A stretch of 64,000 bases of DNA, from NCBI RefSeq assembly GCF_017433805.1, contig NZ_JAFRGN010000033.1, forward strand, positions 62,001 through 126,000, in the 5' to 3' direction. The position numbers were made by a program, and so were the translations under genes. Below, piece by piece: positions 9,287 to 18,338 of this stretch. Source of the DNA: Butyrivibrio sp. (GTDB lineage Bacteria; Bacillota; Clostridia; Lachnospirales; Lachnospiraceae). The stretch's first letter is position 1; every line of letters starts with the position of its first letter. The notes below the pieces were generated by a model, which was not told the DNA's origin, ran no database searches, and was given only the letters and a program-made list of their open reading frames with translations.

Positions 9287-10840
9287 ATGAAAGTTAAGAG
9301 TGTTTTTTATAAGATTATTGTGGCGCTGCTGGCAATAGCCGCATGTGCAGTATTTGTCACAAGTCTTTTGACAACTATATATTATGATATGCATGAAGAT
9401 GTGGATTTTCCTCATTATGGTAGAGAGAATATTCCACTTCTTTTGCTGTGTATGGCGGTAGTGTTTGGAGTGTTCTTTATCTTGCACAGGAAGGATGCTT
9501 TTACTAAGTGGAGTAAAGGGTTTCTTATTCTGGCGCTTATCTTCTGCACAGCCTATTGTCTTACGCTGATACTGGCTATCAAGCCTATTCCAGTCACGGA
9601 TGCAATGACTCTGGACAAGATTTTTGCTGAGTTTGCAAGTGGCGATTACAGCAATTTGACTGAGAAGGGCGGATATCTTTTTACCTGGCCATTTCAGCTT
9701 GGATATGTGTTATTTGGCGAAACGATGGATTCCATCTTTGGTCATGCCAACTATATGGTATGGGATATGTTGCTTCTTTTATCAATTCTGGTCACTGTCT
9801 TTTTGCTTTACAAGATGACCTGGGAGATATTCGAAGACAAGGCAGTTTGTAGTATCATGGCACTCCTCAGCCTTGGAATGCTTTTCTTTTACAACTACTC
9901 AACCTATGTGTACGGGGATGTTTACAGTCTTTTGCCCCAGTCCATAGCTCTTTATACAACAATTCTGTTTGTGAAAAGAAAAAGAGTGGTTTATGCGGTT
10001 ATTACATCGATCTGCATGGGCCTTTCAGTTATCATCAAGACTAATAGCGAGATCACACTGATCGCCATAGTGATGATCATGATATTAAGCGCGTGGAAGG
10101 ATAAGAGCACTGAAGGTTACTATGCTTATGAGTTTGCACATAGGCTGGTGGTGAGAATTCTTTTATCTGTTCTAATGATCGGTGTAGTGATGCTTGGAAA
10201 GTGGGCAGTTAATGCCTATTACTGTGAAAGAGCTGGCATAGAGGCTATTCCATCAGGAAGCCCTTCAGCTTCCCACATAGCTATGGGACTTCAGGAGTCT
10301 GAACTTGAGGATGGCTGGTACACAGGTTACAACTATAAGATTTTTATAGAAAATGATTATGATACTGAGAAGACCAAGGCTGTTGCCATGGAGGAGATCA
10401 GAAGCAGAGTTGATACTTTTGTTCATCACCCCAGATATGCCTTTAAATTTTTTGGACGCAAATTCCTGACTCAGTGGGCAGATCCGGTGTGCATTTCAAC
10501 TCACAATCTGGACTTTGTGAGTAGGCATGTTGAGAATCCGACGGATTTGATGTATTATATTGTTTTTGGTGATGGTAATATTATCACCAGTCAGATAATG
10601 AATGTCTTTATGAGCGTTTGTTATCTTTGCGTATTCATATATCTTTTGACCAGGATCAGAAAAGGGGAGTTTCCTGAGCAGGAGATGCTTCTTTTGATAA
10701 TGATTTTTGGAGGTATTATCTTCCATGAATTCTGGGAAGGATCATCGAGATACACTATGAGGTATTATGTGTACTGGATGCCATTTGCTGCTTATGGGAT
10801 GAAGAGTATTCTGGACAGGATTTCACTTCGCAGAAGATGA
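9287..10840 (+). CDS. GT39/PMT-like integral membrane glycosyltransferase
   Basis: Polytopic protein of 517 residues with about 11 membrane segments. Between the second and third clusters is an outside loop with acidic residues (VTDAMTLDKIFAEF) followed by GGYLFTWPFQLGY, the layout of GT-C/GT39 enzymes that take sugars from polyprenyl phosphate. A second outside loop (~residues 310-400) is rich in charged residues. It starts two bases after the previous stop and is probably co-translated. The acceptor (glycan, protein or lipid) is unknown. Confidence 0.65.
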   Translation: MKVKSVFYKIIVALLAIAACAVFVTSLLTTIYYDMHEDVDFPHYGRENIPLLLLCMAVVFGVFFILHRKDAFTKWSKGFLILALIFCTAYCLTLILAIKPIPVTDAMTLDKIFAEFASGDYSNLTEKGGYLFTWPFQLGYVLFGETMDSIFGHANYMVWDMLLLLSILVTVFLLYKMTWEIFEDKAVCSIMALLSLGMLFFYNYSTYVYGDVYSLLPQSIALYTTILFVKRKRVVYAVITSICMGLSVIIKTNSEITLIAIVMIMILSAWKDKSTEGYYAYEFAHRLVVRILLSVLMIGVVMLGKWAVNAYYCERAGIEAIPSGSPSASHIAMGLQESELEDGWYTGYNYKIFIENDYDTEKTKAVAMEEIRSRVDTFVHHPRYAFKFFGRKFLTQWADPVCISTHNLDFVSRHVENPTDLMYYIVFGDGNIITSQIMNVFMSVCYLCVFIYLLTRIRKGEFPEQEMLLLIMIFGGIIFHEFWEGSSRYTMRYYVYWMPFAAYGMKSILDRISLRRR

Positions 10841-10916
10841 CGATGAATATGCGAACAAAATTTGCATTTTAGGCAATTTTTTGAAAAGATATATAGTAGT
10901 AATAGGAGAAATAGAA

Positions 10917-11936
10917 ATGCCAATTAGAGTTAATAGTTTTATGGGGAAGTTTGGATGGTTTGCGAGGAAGCATTTTCCTATGCTTGCAAGTAACGCCTAT
11001 CTGAAGTTGCAGTTTGTTACAAGAAGTAAGTCACAGAAGGCTTATTGTGATTACTTCCTTAATTCCAAGGAAGTTCCAATGCCTAATGTTGTTAATATCG
11101 AGACTATCAACAGATGTAATTCAACATGTTCTTTCTGCACAGCTAATGTTCACGACGAGTGCAGACCACTTGCCAAGATTGACGACAACCTTTACAAGAG
11201 TATTATTGATCAGCTTGCTGATTGGGGCTACAAGGGACACCTTACACTTTACGGTAACAACGAGCCTCTTCTCGACACCAAGATTGTTGAGAGACACAAG
11301 TATGCAAGAGAGAAGCTTCCTGATAGCTTTATCTTCATGTCTACTAACGGACTTATTCTCACAATTGATAAGGTTAAAGAGGTTGCTCCTTACATTAACC
11401 AGCTCATTATCAACAACTATTCAATGGAGATGAAGCTCCACAAGAATATTCAGGAGCTCTATGATTATGTTAAGGCTCATCCAGAAGAGTTCAAGAATCT
11501 CGATATCCAGATTCAGATGAGATATCTTCAGGAGGTTCTTACTAACAGAGCCGGAAGTGCACCTAATAAGAAAGAGACCAAGAAGATCATCAAGGAGACT
11601 TGTCTTCTTCCTTTCACAGATATGTGGATCATGCCTAACGGTAAGATGGGACTTTGCTGCTGTGACAACGTTGAGACAACAGCTTTCGGTGATCTTACTA
11701 AGATGACTCTTAGAGAGGCTTGGGGAAGCGAGAAGTTCCAGGCAGTCAGACGCAGCATTGCAGAGGGACGTCAGAACTATCCATTCTGTAAGCACTGCGA
11801 TTTCATCGATGCTGGCTTCCGTATGCAGCTTGTAAATGCTATTCTTCGTGGTGATCAGGACGCAGCCAATAAGCTTGGCGGTCATGAGCGTATGAAGATT
11901 GGTAATCAGAATAATGCTGATGACAAGATAAAATGA
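10917..11936 (+). CDS. Radical SAM protein with C-terminal Cys-rich (SPASM-like) region
   Basis: Radical SAM enzyme of 339 residues. The 4Fe-4S motif is CNSTCSFC (C-x3-C-x2-C) near residue 50, preceded by a strand typical of the TIM barrel. The C terminus has more cysteines (CLLPF, GLCCCD, FCKHC), as in SPASM or twitch domains that hold auxiliary clusters. I set the start at ATG 10917, which has AGGAGA seven bases upstream; a TTG at 10881 extends the frame but lacks a site. It lies inside a run of glycosyltransferase genes with no small peptide gene beside it, so a sugar or lipid substrate seems more likely than a RiPP. Substrate unknown. Confidence 0.85.
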   Translation: MPIRVNSFMGKFGWFARKHFPMLASNAYLKLQFVTRSKSQKAYCDYFLNSKEVPMPNVVNIETINRCNSTCSFCTANVHDECRPLAKIDDNLYKSIIDQLADWGYKGHLTLYGNNEPLLDTKIVERHKYAREKLPDSFIFMSTNGLILTIDKVKEVAPYINQLIINNYSMEMKLHKNIQELYDYVKAHPEEFKNLDIQIQMRYLQEVLTNRAGSAPNKKETKKIIKETCLLPFTDMWIMPNGKMGLCCCDNVETTAFGDLTKMTLREAWGSEKFQAVRRSIAEGRQNYPFCKHCDFIDAGFRMQLVNAILRGDQDAANKLGGHERMKIGNQNNADDKIK

Positions 11937-12021
11937 TATAGGGGATTAAAGTGAAGCAATCCGTATATCATATATAATGGATAGTTATAGGGGATTACAG
12001 GTCTTAAAGAGAGGGTAATAA
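11937..12021 (+). promoter_or_regulatory. Leader with 12-bp direct repeat and possible -10 box
   Basis: The 85-bp gap before the next GT2 gene holds two exact copies of TATAGGGGATTA (11937-11948 and 11986-11997, 49 bp apart). A perfect TATAAT lies at 11973-11978, but I find no convincing -35 at 16-18 bp. The repeat may be a regulator site or a duplicated translation signal. A GAGAGGG site precedes the ATG at 12022. Confidence 0.35.
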
Positions 12022-12963
12022 ATGGATAAAATAGCAGTACTCATTCCTTGCTACAATGAGGAAAAAACTATTGGTAAGGTTGTAAGGGATGCCAAGGCAG
12101 CTCTTCCAGAAGCCACAATTTACGTATATAACAACAACTCCAAGGATAGAACAGCTGAGATCGCAGCTGAGGCCGGAGCTGTTGTAAGAAATGAATATAT
12201 GCAGGGTAAGGGCAACGTTATCAGACGTATGTTCCGTGAAATTGATGCCCTTGTTTATGTAATGGTCGACGGTGACGACACATATCCTATGGAGTCAGCA
12301 AGAGAGATGGTAGATATGGTTCTCAACCGCAATGCTGACATGGTAGTTGGCGACAGATTGTCATCAACTTACTACCAGGAGAACAAGAGACCATTCCACA
12401 ACTTTGGTAACAACCTTGTAAGAGGCAGTATCAACAAGCTCTTTGGATGTAACATCAGAGATATCATGACAGGCTTTAGAGCATTCAGCTATGAGTTTGT
12501 TAAGACCTTCCCAGTTCTCTCCAAGGGATTTGAGATTGAGACAGAGATGACTATTCATGCCGTTTACAACAACATGCAGATCGAGAACGTAGTCATTGAT
12601 TATAGAGATCGTCCAGAAGGATCAGTTAGTAAGCTCAACACTTATTCAGATGGCTTCAAGGTTCTTAGAACAATCATGAGACTTTACAGAAGCTACAAGC
12701 CTTTTGGATTCTTCCTTATGATCGCTATTGTGCTTGCACTTGTTTCAATTGGATTCTTTATTCCAATTCTTCAGGAATACTGGGCTACTCATATGGTTCC
12801 CAGATTTCCTACACTTATTGTTTGCTGCTTTATTATGTTGTCAGCTGTTCAGGCATTCTTTGCCGGAGTTATTCTCTCCACAATGGCAATCGGCGACAGA
12901 CGTCAGTTTGAGATGCAGCTGAACATGCTCCAGAGACACAAGGAGAATGATTATAATGGCTGA
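12022..12963 (+). CDS. GT2 glycosyltransferase, polyprenyl-phosphate type
   Basis: Family 2 transferase of 313 residues. The GT-A domain starts at the N terminus (VLIPCYNEEKTI), with YNNNSKDRT and MVDGDDTYP as the nucleotide and metal-binding elements, followed by GDRLSS and the MTGFRAFS segment common in dolichyl-phosphate sugar synthases. Two membrane helices follow (~residues 230-250 and 262-288). It likely makes an undecaprenyl-phosphate sugar at the inner membrane face for use by the GT-C-like proteins. The end overlaps the start of the flippase gene. Confidence 0.85.
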   Translation: MDKIAVLIPCYNEEKTIGKVVRDAKAALPEATIYVYNNNSKDRTAEIAAEAGAVVRNEYMQGKGNVIRRMFREIDALVYVMVDGDDTYPMESAREMVDMVLNRNADMVVGDRLSSTYYQENKRPFHNFGNNLVRGSINKLFGCNIRDIMTGFRAFSYEFVKTFPVLSKGFEIETEMTIHAVYNNMQIENVVIDYRDRPEGSVSKLNTYSDGFKVLRTIMRLYRSYKPFGFFLMIAIVLALVSIGFFIPILQEYWATHMVPRFPTLIVCCFIMLSAVQAFFAGVILSTMAIGDRRQFEMQLNMLQRHKENDYNG

Positions 12964-14158
12964 TTCTAAGAGGAAAAGCCTTGCACTTAGTGCTTCCAAA
13001 GATTTCATATTCAGCGTACTTGCGCTGGTCATCTATAACGGTGTCCTGCAGCTACTCATCTATCCTGGGCTCAATGCCCAGGTTGGTGCAGAGGCTTTTG
13101 GCACCGTTTTATATTTGATTTCTATTGTATCTGTCATGGGCGCCGGTTTTGGTACAGCTGCCAGCTATTCACGCATGGTTGCCAAGAAGGACAGAACTCA
13201 GGAGAATGGTGACTACAACCTGTTCCTGACTATGATCGCAGGAATTTCTCTCGTAGTTACTTTCGTAGCTCTTTTTGTGTTAAAAGAGCTTACGGTCGCT
13301 GTATACTTGCAGATAGCAGTTCTCATGATCGTGACAGTATTCAGGTACTATGCGGATGTTGAATACCGAATGAATATCAGATTCGTCAGGTATTTCGCTT
13401 TCTTTACCTGCGTATCTGTTGGATACGTTGTAGGACTTCTCCTGTTCCCGTATACCAAGAGCTGGGTTCTTACCATTCTCATGGGAGAACTCTTTGGCAT
13501 CATCTACACAGTGCTAAGAGGCGGTATATTCAGGGCACCTTTCACCAAGCTTTCTACCAGCTACAGGGAGAATCTAAGGTCAGCCTGGGTGATTTCAGCC
13601 AGCAATCTGATCTCAGCTCTTATTCTTAATTCGGACAGGATTTTGTTAAGACTTCTTGTGGGAGCAAGAGAGGTTACTGTGTTCTACACAGCAAGCCTTA
13701 TAGGCAAGATTGTAGCTATGCTCACAACACCTCTTAACGGCGTTATAATCAGCTACTTCACTAACTACAAGATAAAGCTTGATAAAAAGAAGTTTGGACT
13801 TATTAGCTTACTGATGGTGGTTTTGTCAGTTATCGGCGCACTGGCTTGTACTTTGGTTTCCATGGTGTTTGTTAAGATCATGTATCCGGATGTATTCGAG
13901 GAAACAAGAAAGTACTTCTTCCTGGCCAATCTGGGACAGATAATGTACTTTATTTCCGGTTCACTTATGGTAATCGTTATGAGCTTTACCAAGGAGAAAT
14001 TGCAGCTCATTATCAATATCATCTACATCGCTGTGTTTGCAGTAGTGGTTATTCCTGCGACTTTGCTGTTCGGCCTTGATGGTATGGCAGTTGGACTGGT
14101 TATTGTATCTTTGGTTCGATTACTGGTTACAGCAGGCTTCGGACTAAAAAAGCTTTAA
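12956..14158 (+). CDS. Wzx-like polysaccharide flippase (MOP superfamily)
   Basis: Integral membrane protein of 400 residues with about 12 hydrophobic segments in the regular pattern of polysaccharide flippases of the MOP (Wzx/MATE) superfamily. The interior segment SASNLISALILNSDRILLRL (substrate-cavity helix with a charged DR pair) is typical. It would move undecaprenyl-linked repeat units across the membrane. I use ATG 12956 because AGGAGA at 12941-12946 has proper spacing to it; ATG 12947 would be one base from that site. The start overlaps the upstream stop by eight bases. It is the last gene of the first forward run. Confidence 0.8.
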   Translation: MADSKRKSLALSASKDFIFSVLALVIYNGVLQLLIYPGLNAQVGAEAFGTVLYLISIVSVMGAGFGTAASYSRMVAKKDRTQENGDYNLFLTMIAGISLVVTFVALFVLKELTVAVYLQIAVLMIVTVFRYYADVEYRMNIRFVRYFAFFTCVSVGYVVGLLLFPYTKSWVLTILMGELFGIIYTVLRGGIFRAPFTKLSTSYRENLRSAWVISASNLISALILNSDRILLRLLVGAREVTVFYTASLIGKIVAMLTTPLNGVIISYFTNYKIKLDKKKFGLISLLMVVLSVIGALACTLVSMVFVKIMYPDVFEETRKYFFLANLGQIMYFISGSLMVIVMSFTKEKLQLIINIIYIAVFAVVVIPATLLFGLDGMAVGLVIVSLVRLLVTAGFGLKKL

Positions 14159-14179
14159 TCCGCGAGGATTAAAGCTTTT
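14148..14179. terminator. Bidirectional rho-independent terminator
   Basis: A perfect 14-bp stem (14148-14161 with 14166-14179) closes a GCGA tetraloop between two convergent genes. The left arm begins with A residues and the right arm ends with T residues, so it can serve both strands. On the reverse strand it directly follows the six tandem TAA codons that end the SGNH gene. Confidence 0.85.
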
Positions 14180-14192
14180 ATTATTATTATTA

Positions 14193-15458
14193 TTATTCCT
14201 GAGTGGCTTCCTGAGAGCTCTGAGATTCTTTAGCTGCCCAGGCCTCCTTAGCCTGCTCAAGTGTTGGTGTATTCTCATTAGGTTTAACGAGCTTGTACTC
14301 TCCATTAACGAGAAGCTCGAACTGATCTGGGAAAGCATCCATGAGGACACCGTCGTCGAGACGATAGAACTCATCTGGATCAAAGGTAGCAATGTTAACA
14401 AAATCAGATTCTCTGTAGGCCTTAGGCTCATTGAACTCAAATCCATTTGGCCAGTGGGCACACATCCTTGCAAGGATACGTCTGCCGGTTTCTGTAAGGT
14501 GAACATTGTCCATCAGGTACTGATCTGCTGTATCAAGGTATAAGTCAAATCTTGACATGAACATTGCATCTACAAGGAAACAGTTTTCTTCGTCTGCTGA
14601 TACATTTCCCATCTTCTTGGCATAATCTGAAAGTGTTCCAAAACCATTACTTACAACATAGGAATCTCCGAGGTAGTTACCGCTGTTGTCTTTGTAGATT
14701 CCATATACAGGAGAGATCAGGAAGAACTTTGCGTTAGGGCTTGCCTGTCTGAGCTCTGAAATTCCAAGACGAAGCGCTCCGTAGTAGGTGTAGATATCTT
14801 CGTAGTGTACATCTGTGTTGAACTTATCAAGTGGAACCTTGGCAAAGAAGTCGTTGGCACCATACTCGATGAAGTAGTAATCTACGTCAGCAGGGTTAAC
14901 TGAATCCATTGCTGTAATGAGGGCTGGCATTGAGCTAAGAACATTGTCCTTTTTAACCTTGCCTGTGAAGGCGTGAACCATACCTACAAAGCTGTTGGAG
15001 GTCCAGTTCTCATAGTCCTGATAGTTGGCTGTTGAAGCTTCCAGGGAAGCAGTTGTTCCGCCGATTGCCAGGTTGATTGAAACGGAATTAGGAACTCTCT
15101 GTCCTACAAGTGTTGGGATATCTGTACCATCGTTTCTACCATTGGCTATCTGGGAATCTCCGAAGAATACCATCACAACCTTGTCTTCTTTCTCGGGTTC
15201 CTGTGTAGTTGCTTCTGTTGTAGCTTCTGTAGTTGCAGCTGCTGTTGTGTAATCTTCAAAATCAGGTGTTGCAAGATCCTCAGCAACGATTATATTTGTG
15301 ACACTATCAAGAGCTGAACTGTCATCAGTGGCATTAAGAGTTTCATCATTTATATATTCTGTAGCTTCCTTGGTGTCATCTTTTCCAAGGGAACAGCCGG
15401 TGATCATCACGGAAAAGGCCATGGTGAGCGCAGCTGCGGTCATCAATTTCTTCTTCAT
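14193..15458 (-). CDS. SGNH/GDSL hydrolase lipoprotein
   Basis: Secreted lipoprotein of 421 residues. The N terminus has a basic start, a hydrophobic stretch and the lipobox ITGC, then an acidic/Thr-rich linker (~residues 25-90). The SGNH blocks are all visible: FFGDSQ (block I serine), AIGGTTAS (block II Gly), EYGANDFF (block III Asn) and DNVHLTETG (block V Asp/His). It probably removes or transfers O-acyl groups on surface glycan. It is the only reverse gene in region 1, with its own promoter (15492-15520). Six TAA codons in a row end it. A role as acetyl esterase is inferred from the two MBOAT genes nearby. Confidence 0.85.
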   Translation of the reverse strand: MKKKLMTAAALTMAFSVMITGCSLGKDDTKEATEYINDETLNATDDSSALDSVTNIIVAEDLATPDFEDYTTAAATTEATTEATTQEPEKEDKVVMVFFGDSQIANGRNDGTDIPTLVGQRVPNSVSINLAIGGTTASLEASTANYQDYENWTSNSFVGMVHAFTGKVKKDNVLSSMPALITAMDSVNPADVDYYFIEYGANDFFAKVPLDKFNTDVHYEDIYTYYGALRLGISELRQASPNAKFFLISPVYGIYKDNSGNYLGDSYVVSNGFGTLSDYAKKMGNVSADEENCFLVDAMFMSRFDLYLDTADQYLMDNVHLTETGRRILARMCAHWPNGFEFNEPKAYRESDFVNIATFDPDEFYRLDDGVLMDAFPDQFELLVNGEYKLVKPNENTPTLEQAKEAWAAKESQSSQEATQE

Positions 15459-15491
15459 ATCATAAAACCTCGCTTCTTTAAACTACTTGCA

Positions 15492-15520
15492 ATTATAAAC
15501 ACCATTTTTTTCAATGTGAA
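15492..15520 (-). promoter_or_regulatory. Sigma-A promoter of the SGNH lipoprotein gene
   Basis: Read on the reverse strand, TTCACA (complement of 15515-15520) is followed after exactly 17 bases by TATAAT (complement of 15492-15497). The predicted start site lies about 30 bases before the ATG. Confidence 0.7.
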
Positions 15521-15554
15521 GAGTTTTGGACCAATCTTAAGAAAGTCTTAAAGA

Positions 15555-15574
15555 ATTAACGATATAACGTTAAT
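15555..15574. promoter_or_regulatory. Inverted repeat, candidate operator
   Basis: ATTAACG (15555-15561) and CGTTAAT (15568-15574) form a perfect 7-bp inverted repeat with a 6-base spacer, placed between the two divergent promoters at 15492-15520 and 15640-15668. The position suggests a shared regulator site. No regulator gene is seen beside it. Confidence 0.4.
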
Positions 15575-15639
15575 GCATTCCGGCCATATGTCCTAATATA
15601 TATACATACGAACCATTACAATAAGTGGCATTACAATTA

Positions 15640-15668
15640 TTGAAGAAATAGACCATTTAGGATATACT
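15640..15668 (+). promoter_or_regulatory. Sigma-A promoter of the second glycan run
   Basis: TTGAAG (15640-15645), a 17-base spacer and TATACT (15663-15668). It precedes the flavoprotein gene at 15715 and is the likely start of the long forward transcription unit that follows. Confidence 0.68.
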
Positions 15669-15714
15669 ACTTATGTTGTATTTTAGCAGTATTATGAAAA
15701 CAGAGGGAATGCGT

Positions 15715-17298
15715 ATGAAAAAGGCGTTGATAATCGGAGCAGGTCCTGCAGGACTTACTGCAGCCTATGAGCTTTTGACCAAGTCTGATGATTATCAGGT
15801 TATAGTTTTTGAGGAGACACAGCAGTTTGGAGGTATTTCCAGAACTGTTAATTACAAGGGAAACCGTATGGATATGGGTGGCCACAGATTCTTTTCCAAG
15901 GTGCCTGAGGTCAACGAATGGTGGCAGAAGATGTTACCACTCCAGGGTTCTCCAACATATGATGATATAGTACTTGACCGTCCTATGAAGATGGCGGAGG
16001 GTGGCCCTGATCCAGAGAAGGAAGACAGGGTTATGCTGAGAAGACACCGTGTTTCTCGTATCCTTTTTGATTCTAAGTTCTATGATTATCCTATTTCACT
16101 TAAGGCTGAGACTTTCAAGAATTTCGGCTTTTTGACAACTCTTCAGGTTGGATTCTCTTATATGGGATCTGTATTCCACAAGAGACCTGAGGATAATCTT
16201 GAGAATCTATATATTAACAACTTTGGTAAGAAGCTCTATTCCATGTTCTTTGAGTATTACACAGAGAACCTTTGGGGCAGACATCCAAGTGAGATCGATG
16301 CATCCTGGGGTAAGCAGAGAACCAAGGGCTTGTCTATCTTTGGAATTATTAGAGATTATCTTGGAAGACTCTTCAAGGTCAAGAATCGTAAGGTTAACAC
16401 ATCTCTTATTGAAGAGTTCAGTTATCCTAAGCTCGGACCGGGTCAGCTCTGGGAAGTTACAGCTGATGAGATCAAGAAGCTTGGCGGTACAATAATCATG
16501 AATGCCAAGGTTACTGGAATCCGCAAGGATGGTAACCATGTTAAGGGCGTTACATATCTTCAGGATGGCAAGGAAATCGAGATCGATGGCGATGTAGTTA
16601 TCAGCTCAATGCCAGTTAAGGATCTTGTAGCAGGAATGAATGATGTTCCAGCTGAGCCAGCAAGAATCGCAGCTGGTCTTCCATACCGTGATTATATGAC
16701 TCTTGGTGTTCTTGTTCCTAAGCTTAATCTTCAGAACAAGACTAACATCAGAACTATGGGCAATATCGTTCCAGATAACTGGGTATACGTTCAGGATAGA
16801 ACAGTTAAGATGGGACGTTTCCAGATTTACAACAACTGGTCTCCATACCTGGTTAAGGATCTCGAGCATACAGTTTGGGTAGGCCTTGAGTACTTCTGCT
16901 TTGAAGGCGATTCAATGTGGAATATGACTGAGGATGAGTTTGCCAAGATGGCAATCGATGAGATGGTTAAGCTTGGTCTTATTAACAGTGCATCAGAGGT
17001 TATGGATTATCATATGGAAAAAGTTAAGAAGGCATATCCTGCTTACTTCGATACATATGATGAGATGGACAAGCTGGTTGATTACCTTAACACCATCGAC
17101 AATCTATACTGTGTAGGACGTAATGGCCAGCACAGATACAACAACATCGACCACTCAATGTGCACTTCATTCGAAGTTGTTAAGAACATTGTCAGTGGCG
17201 CTACAGATCGTAGCAACATCTGGAATGTCAACACTGAGGAAGAGTACCACGAGACCAACGACAACGCAGAGTCTGAGGACGAGGTTGAGTTGGACTAA
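15715..17298 (+). CDS. FAD/NAD(P)-dependent amine-oxidase-like oxidoreductase
   Basis: Flavoprotein of 527 residues. The N terminus has the FAD motif [13 protein letters not shown], then the acidic strand end VFEE and the second conserved element MGGHRFFSK, as in amine-oxidase/UDP-galactopyranose-mutase-like flavoproteins. A C-terminal FAD-contact region with a [10 protein letters not shown] segment ends the fold, followed by an acidic tail. I start at ATG 15715, seven bases after AGAGGG; an ATG at 15673 is in frame but would lie at or before the predicted transcription start. The next gene is a GtrB-like GT2, so it may act on a lipid-linked or nucleotide sugar. Substrate unknown. Confidence 0.78.
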   Translation: MKKALIIGAGPAGLTAAYELLTKSDDYQVIVFEETQQFGGISRTVNYKGNRMDMGGHRFFSKVPEVNEWWQKMLPLQGSPTYDDIVLDRPMKMAEGGPDPEKEDRVMLRRHRVSRILFDSKFYDYPISLKAETFKNFGFLTTLQVGFSYMGSVFHKRPEDNLENLYINNFGKKLYSMFFEYYTENLWGRHPSEIDASWGKQRTKGLSIFGIIRDYLGRLFKVKNRKVNTSLIEEFSYPKLGPGQLWEVTADEIKKLGGTIIMNAKVTGIRKDGNHVKGVTYLQDGKEIEIDGDVVISSMPVKDLVAGMNDVPAEPARIAAGLPYRDYMTLGVLVPKLNLQNKTNIRTMGNIVPDNWVYVQDRTVKMGRFQIYNNWSPYLVKDLEHTVWVGLEYFCFEGDSMWNMTEDEFAKMAIDEMVKLGLINSASEVMDYHMEKVKKAYPAYFDTYDEMDKLVDYLNTIDNLYCVGRNGQHRYNNIDHSMCTSFEVVKNIVSGATDRSNIWNVNTEEEYHETNDNAESEDEVELD

Positions 17299-17315
17299 TA
17301 AATTACAGATATTTT

Positions 17316-17344
17316 ATGCGGTGCAGGGGTTCTTTGCACCGCAT
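17316..17344 (+). terminator. Strong intergenic hairpin without T tract
   Basis: ATGCGGTGCA (17316-17325) pairs perfectly with 17335-17344 across a 9-base loop. No T run follows, so it may be a partial terminator, a processing site or an mRNA stabiliser between the flavoprotein and GT2 genes rather than a full stop. Confidence 0.45.
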
Positions 17345-17383
17345 TGTTGTGTGAATAGGGCACGACAGATTTAGAGAGGTTTT

Positions 17384-18322
17384 ATGAAAAAGATTAGTAT
17401 TCTGATTCCATGTTTTAACGAAGTGGAAAATGTAGAGCCAATCTCAGCAGCAGTAGAAAAAGTACTGCAGGAGAAGCTCTCTGCCTATGATTATGAGATA
17501 GTATTTATCGACAACGCATCAACAGATGGCACAAGAGATAAGATCGAGAGCATCTGCGCTGGTAATCCCAAGATCAAGGCTATCTTCAATGTGACCAACT
17601 TTGGCCAGTTCAATTCACCATTCCATGGCATGTGCAGCCTTGATGGCGACTGCGTGATTCCAATCTGTGCAGACTTCCAGGATCCGGTTGAACTGATCCC
17701 TGTGTTTGTTGAGAAGTGGGAACAGGGCCATAAGATTGTAAGTGGAATCAAGTCCTCCAGTAAGGAAAACGGATTCATCTATTTCCTCAGGACAATGTAT
17801 TACAAGCTGATCAAGAACATGTCCAATGTTAGAATGATCGAGCATTTCACAGGCTTTGGTCTGTATGACAAGACTTTCATCCAGCTTCTTCGTAAGCTCA
17901 ACGATCCGGTTCCATTCATCAGAGGAATCGTTGCTGAGTACGGCGAAGGCTTTAACATGACAACAATTGAGTATGAGCAGCCACAGCGCCGCGCAGGTAA
18001 GACTCACAATAATTTCTACACACTTTACGACGCAGCAATGCTGAGTATCACCTCCTACACCAAGGTAGGCCTCAGACTTTGCACTATAGCTGGATTTGTA
18101 TGTGCACTTATTGATGTTATCGTAGCTTTAGTGTACCTGATACTCAAGCTTACACACTGGTACAGCTTTCATGCCGGCTACGCTCCAATGATCATCGGTA
18201 TGTTCCTTATGGGAGCTATACAGCTCTTTTTCATAGGACTTATGGGAGAGTACATTCTGAACATGAACACCCGTGTGATCGGAAGACCACTTGTGGTTGA
18301 GGAAAAGAGAATCAATTTCTAA
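17384..18322 (+). CDS. GT2 polyprenyl-phosphate glycosyltransferase (GtrB/ArnC-like)
   Basis: Family 2 transferase of 312 residues with the complete GtrB layout: N-terminal GT-A (ILIPCFNEVENV, FIDNASTDGT, CADFQDP with the metal-binding DFQD), an amphipathic region, then two long helices (~residues 232-255 and 265-292) and the C-terminal YILNMNTRVIGRPLVV segment seen in this subgroup. It probably forms undecaprenyl-phosphate hexose. The ATG is preceded by AGAGAGG. The MBOAT gene follows after 16 bp. Confidence 0.88.
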   Translation: MKKISILIPCFNEVENVEPISAAVEKVLQEKLSAYDYEIVFIDNASTDGTRDKIESICAGNPKIKAIFNVTNFGQFNSPFHGMCSLDGDCVIPICADFQDPVELIPVFVEKWEQGHKIVSGIKSSSKENGFIYFLRTMYYKLIKNMSNVRMIEHFTGFGLYDKTFIQLLRKLNDPVPFIRGIVAEYGEGFNMTTIEYEQPQRRAGKTHNNFYTLYDAAMLSITSYTKVGLRLCTIAGFVCALIDVIVALVYLILKLTHWYSFHAGYAPMIIGMFLMGAIQLFFIGLMGEYILNMNTRVIGRPLVVEEKRINF

Positions 18323-18338
18323 GTAAAATGGGGGAATT

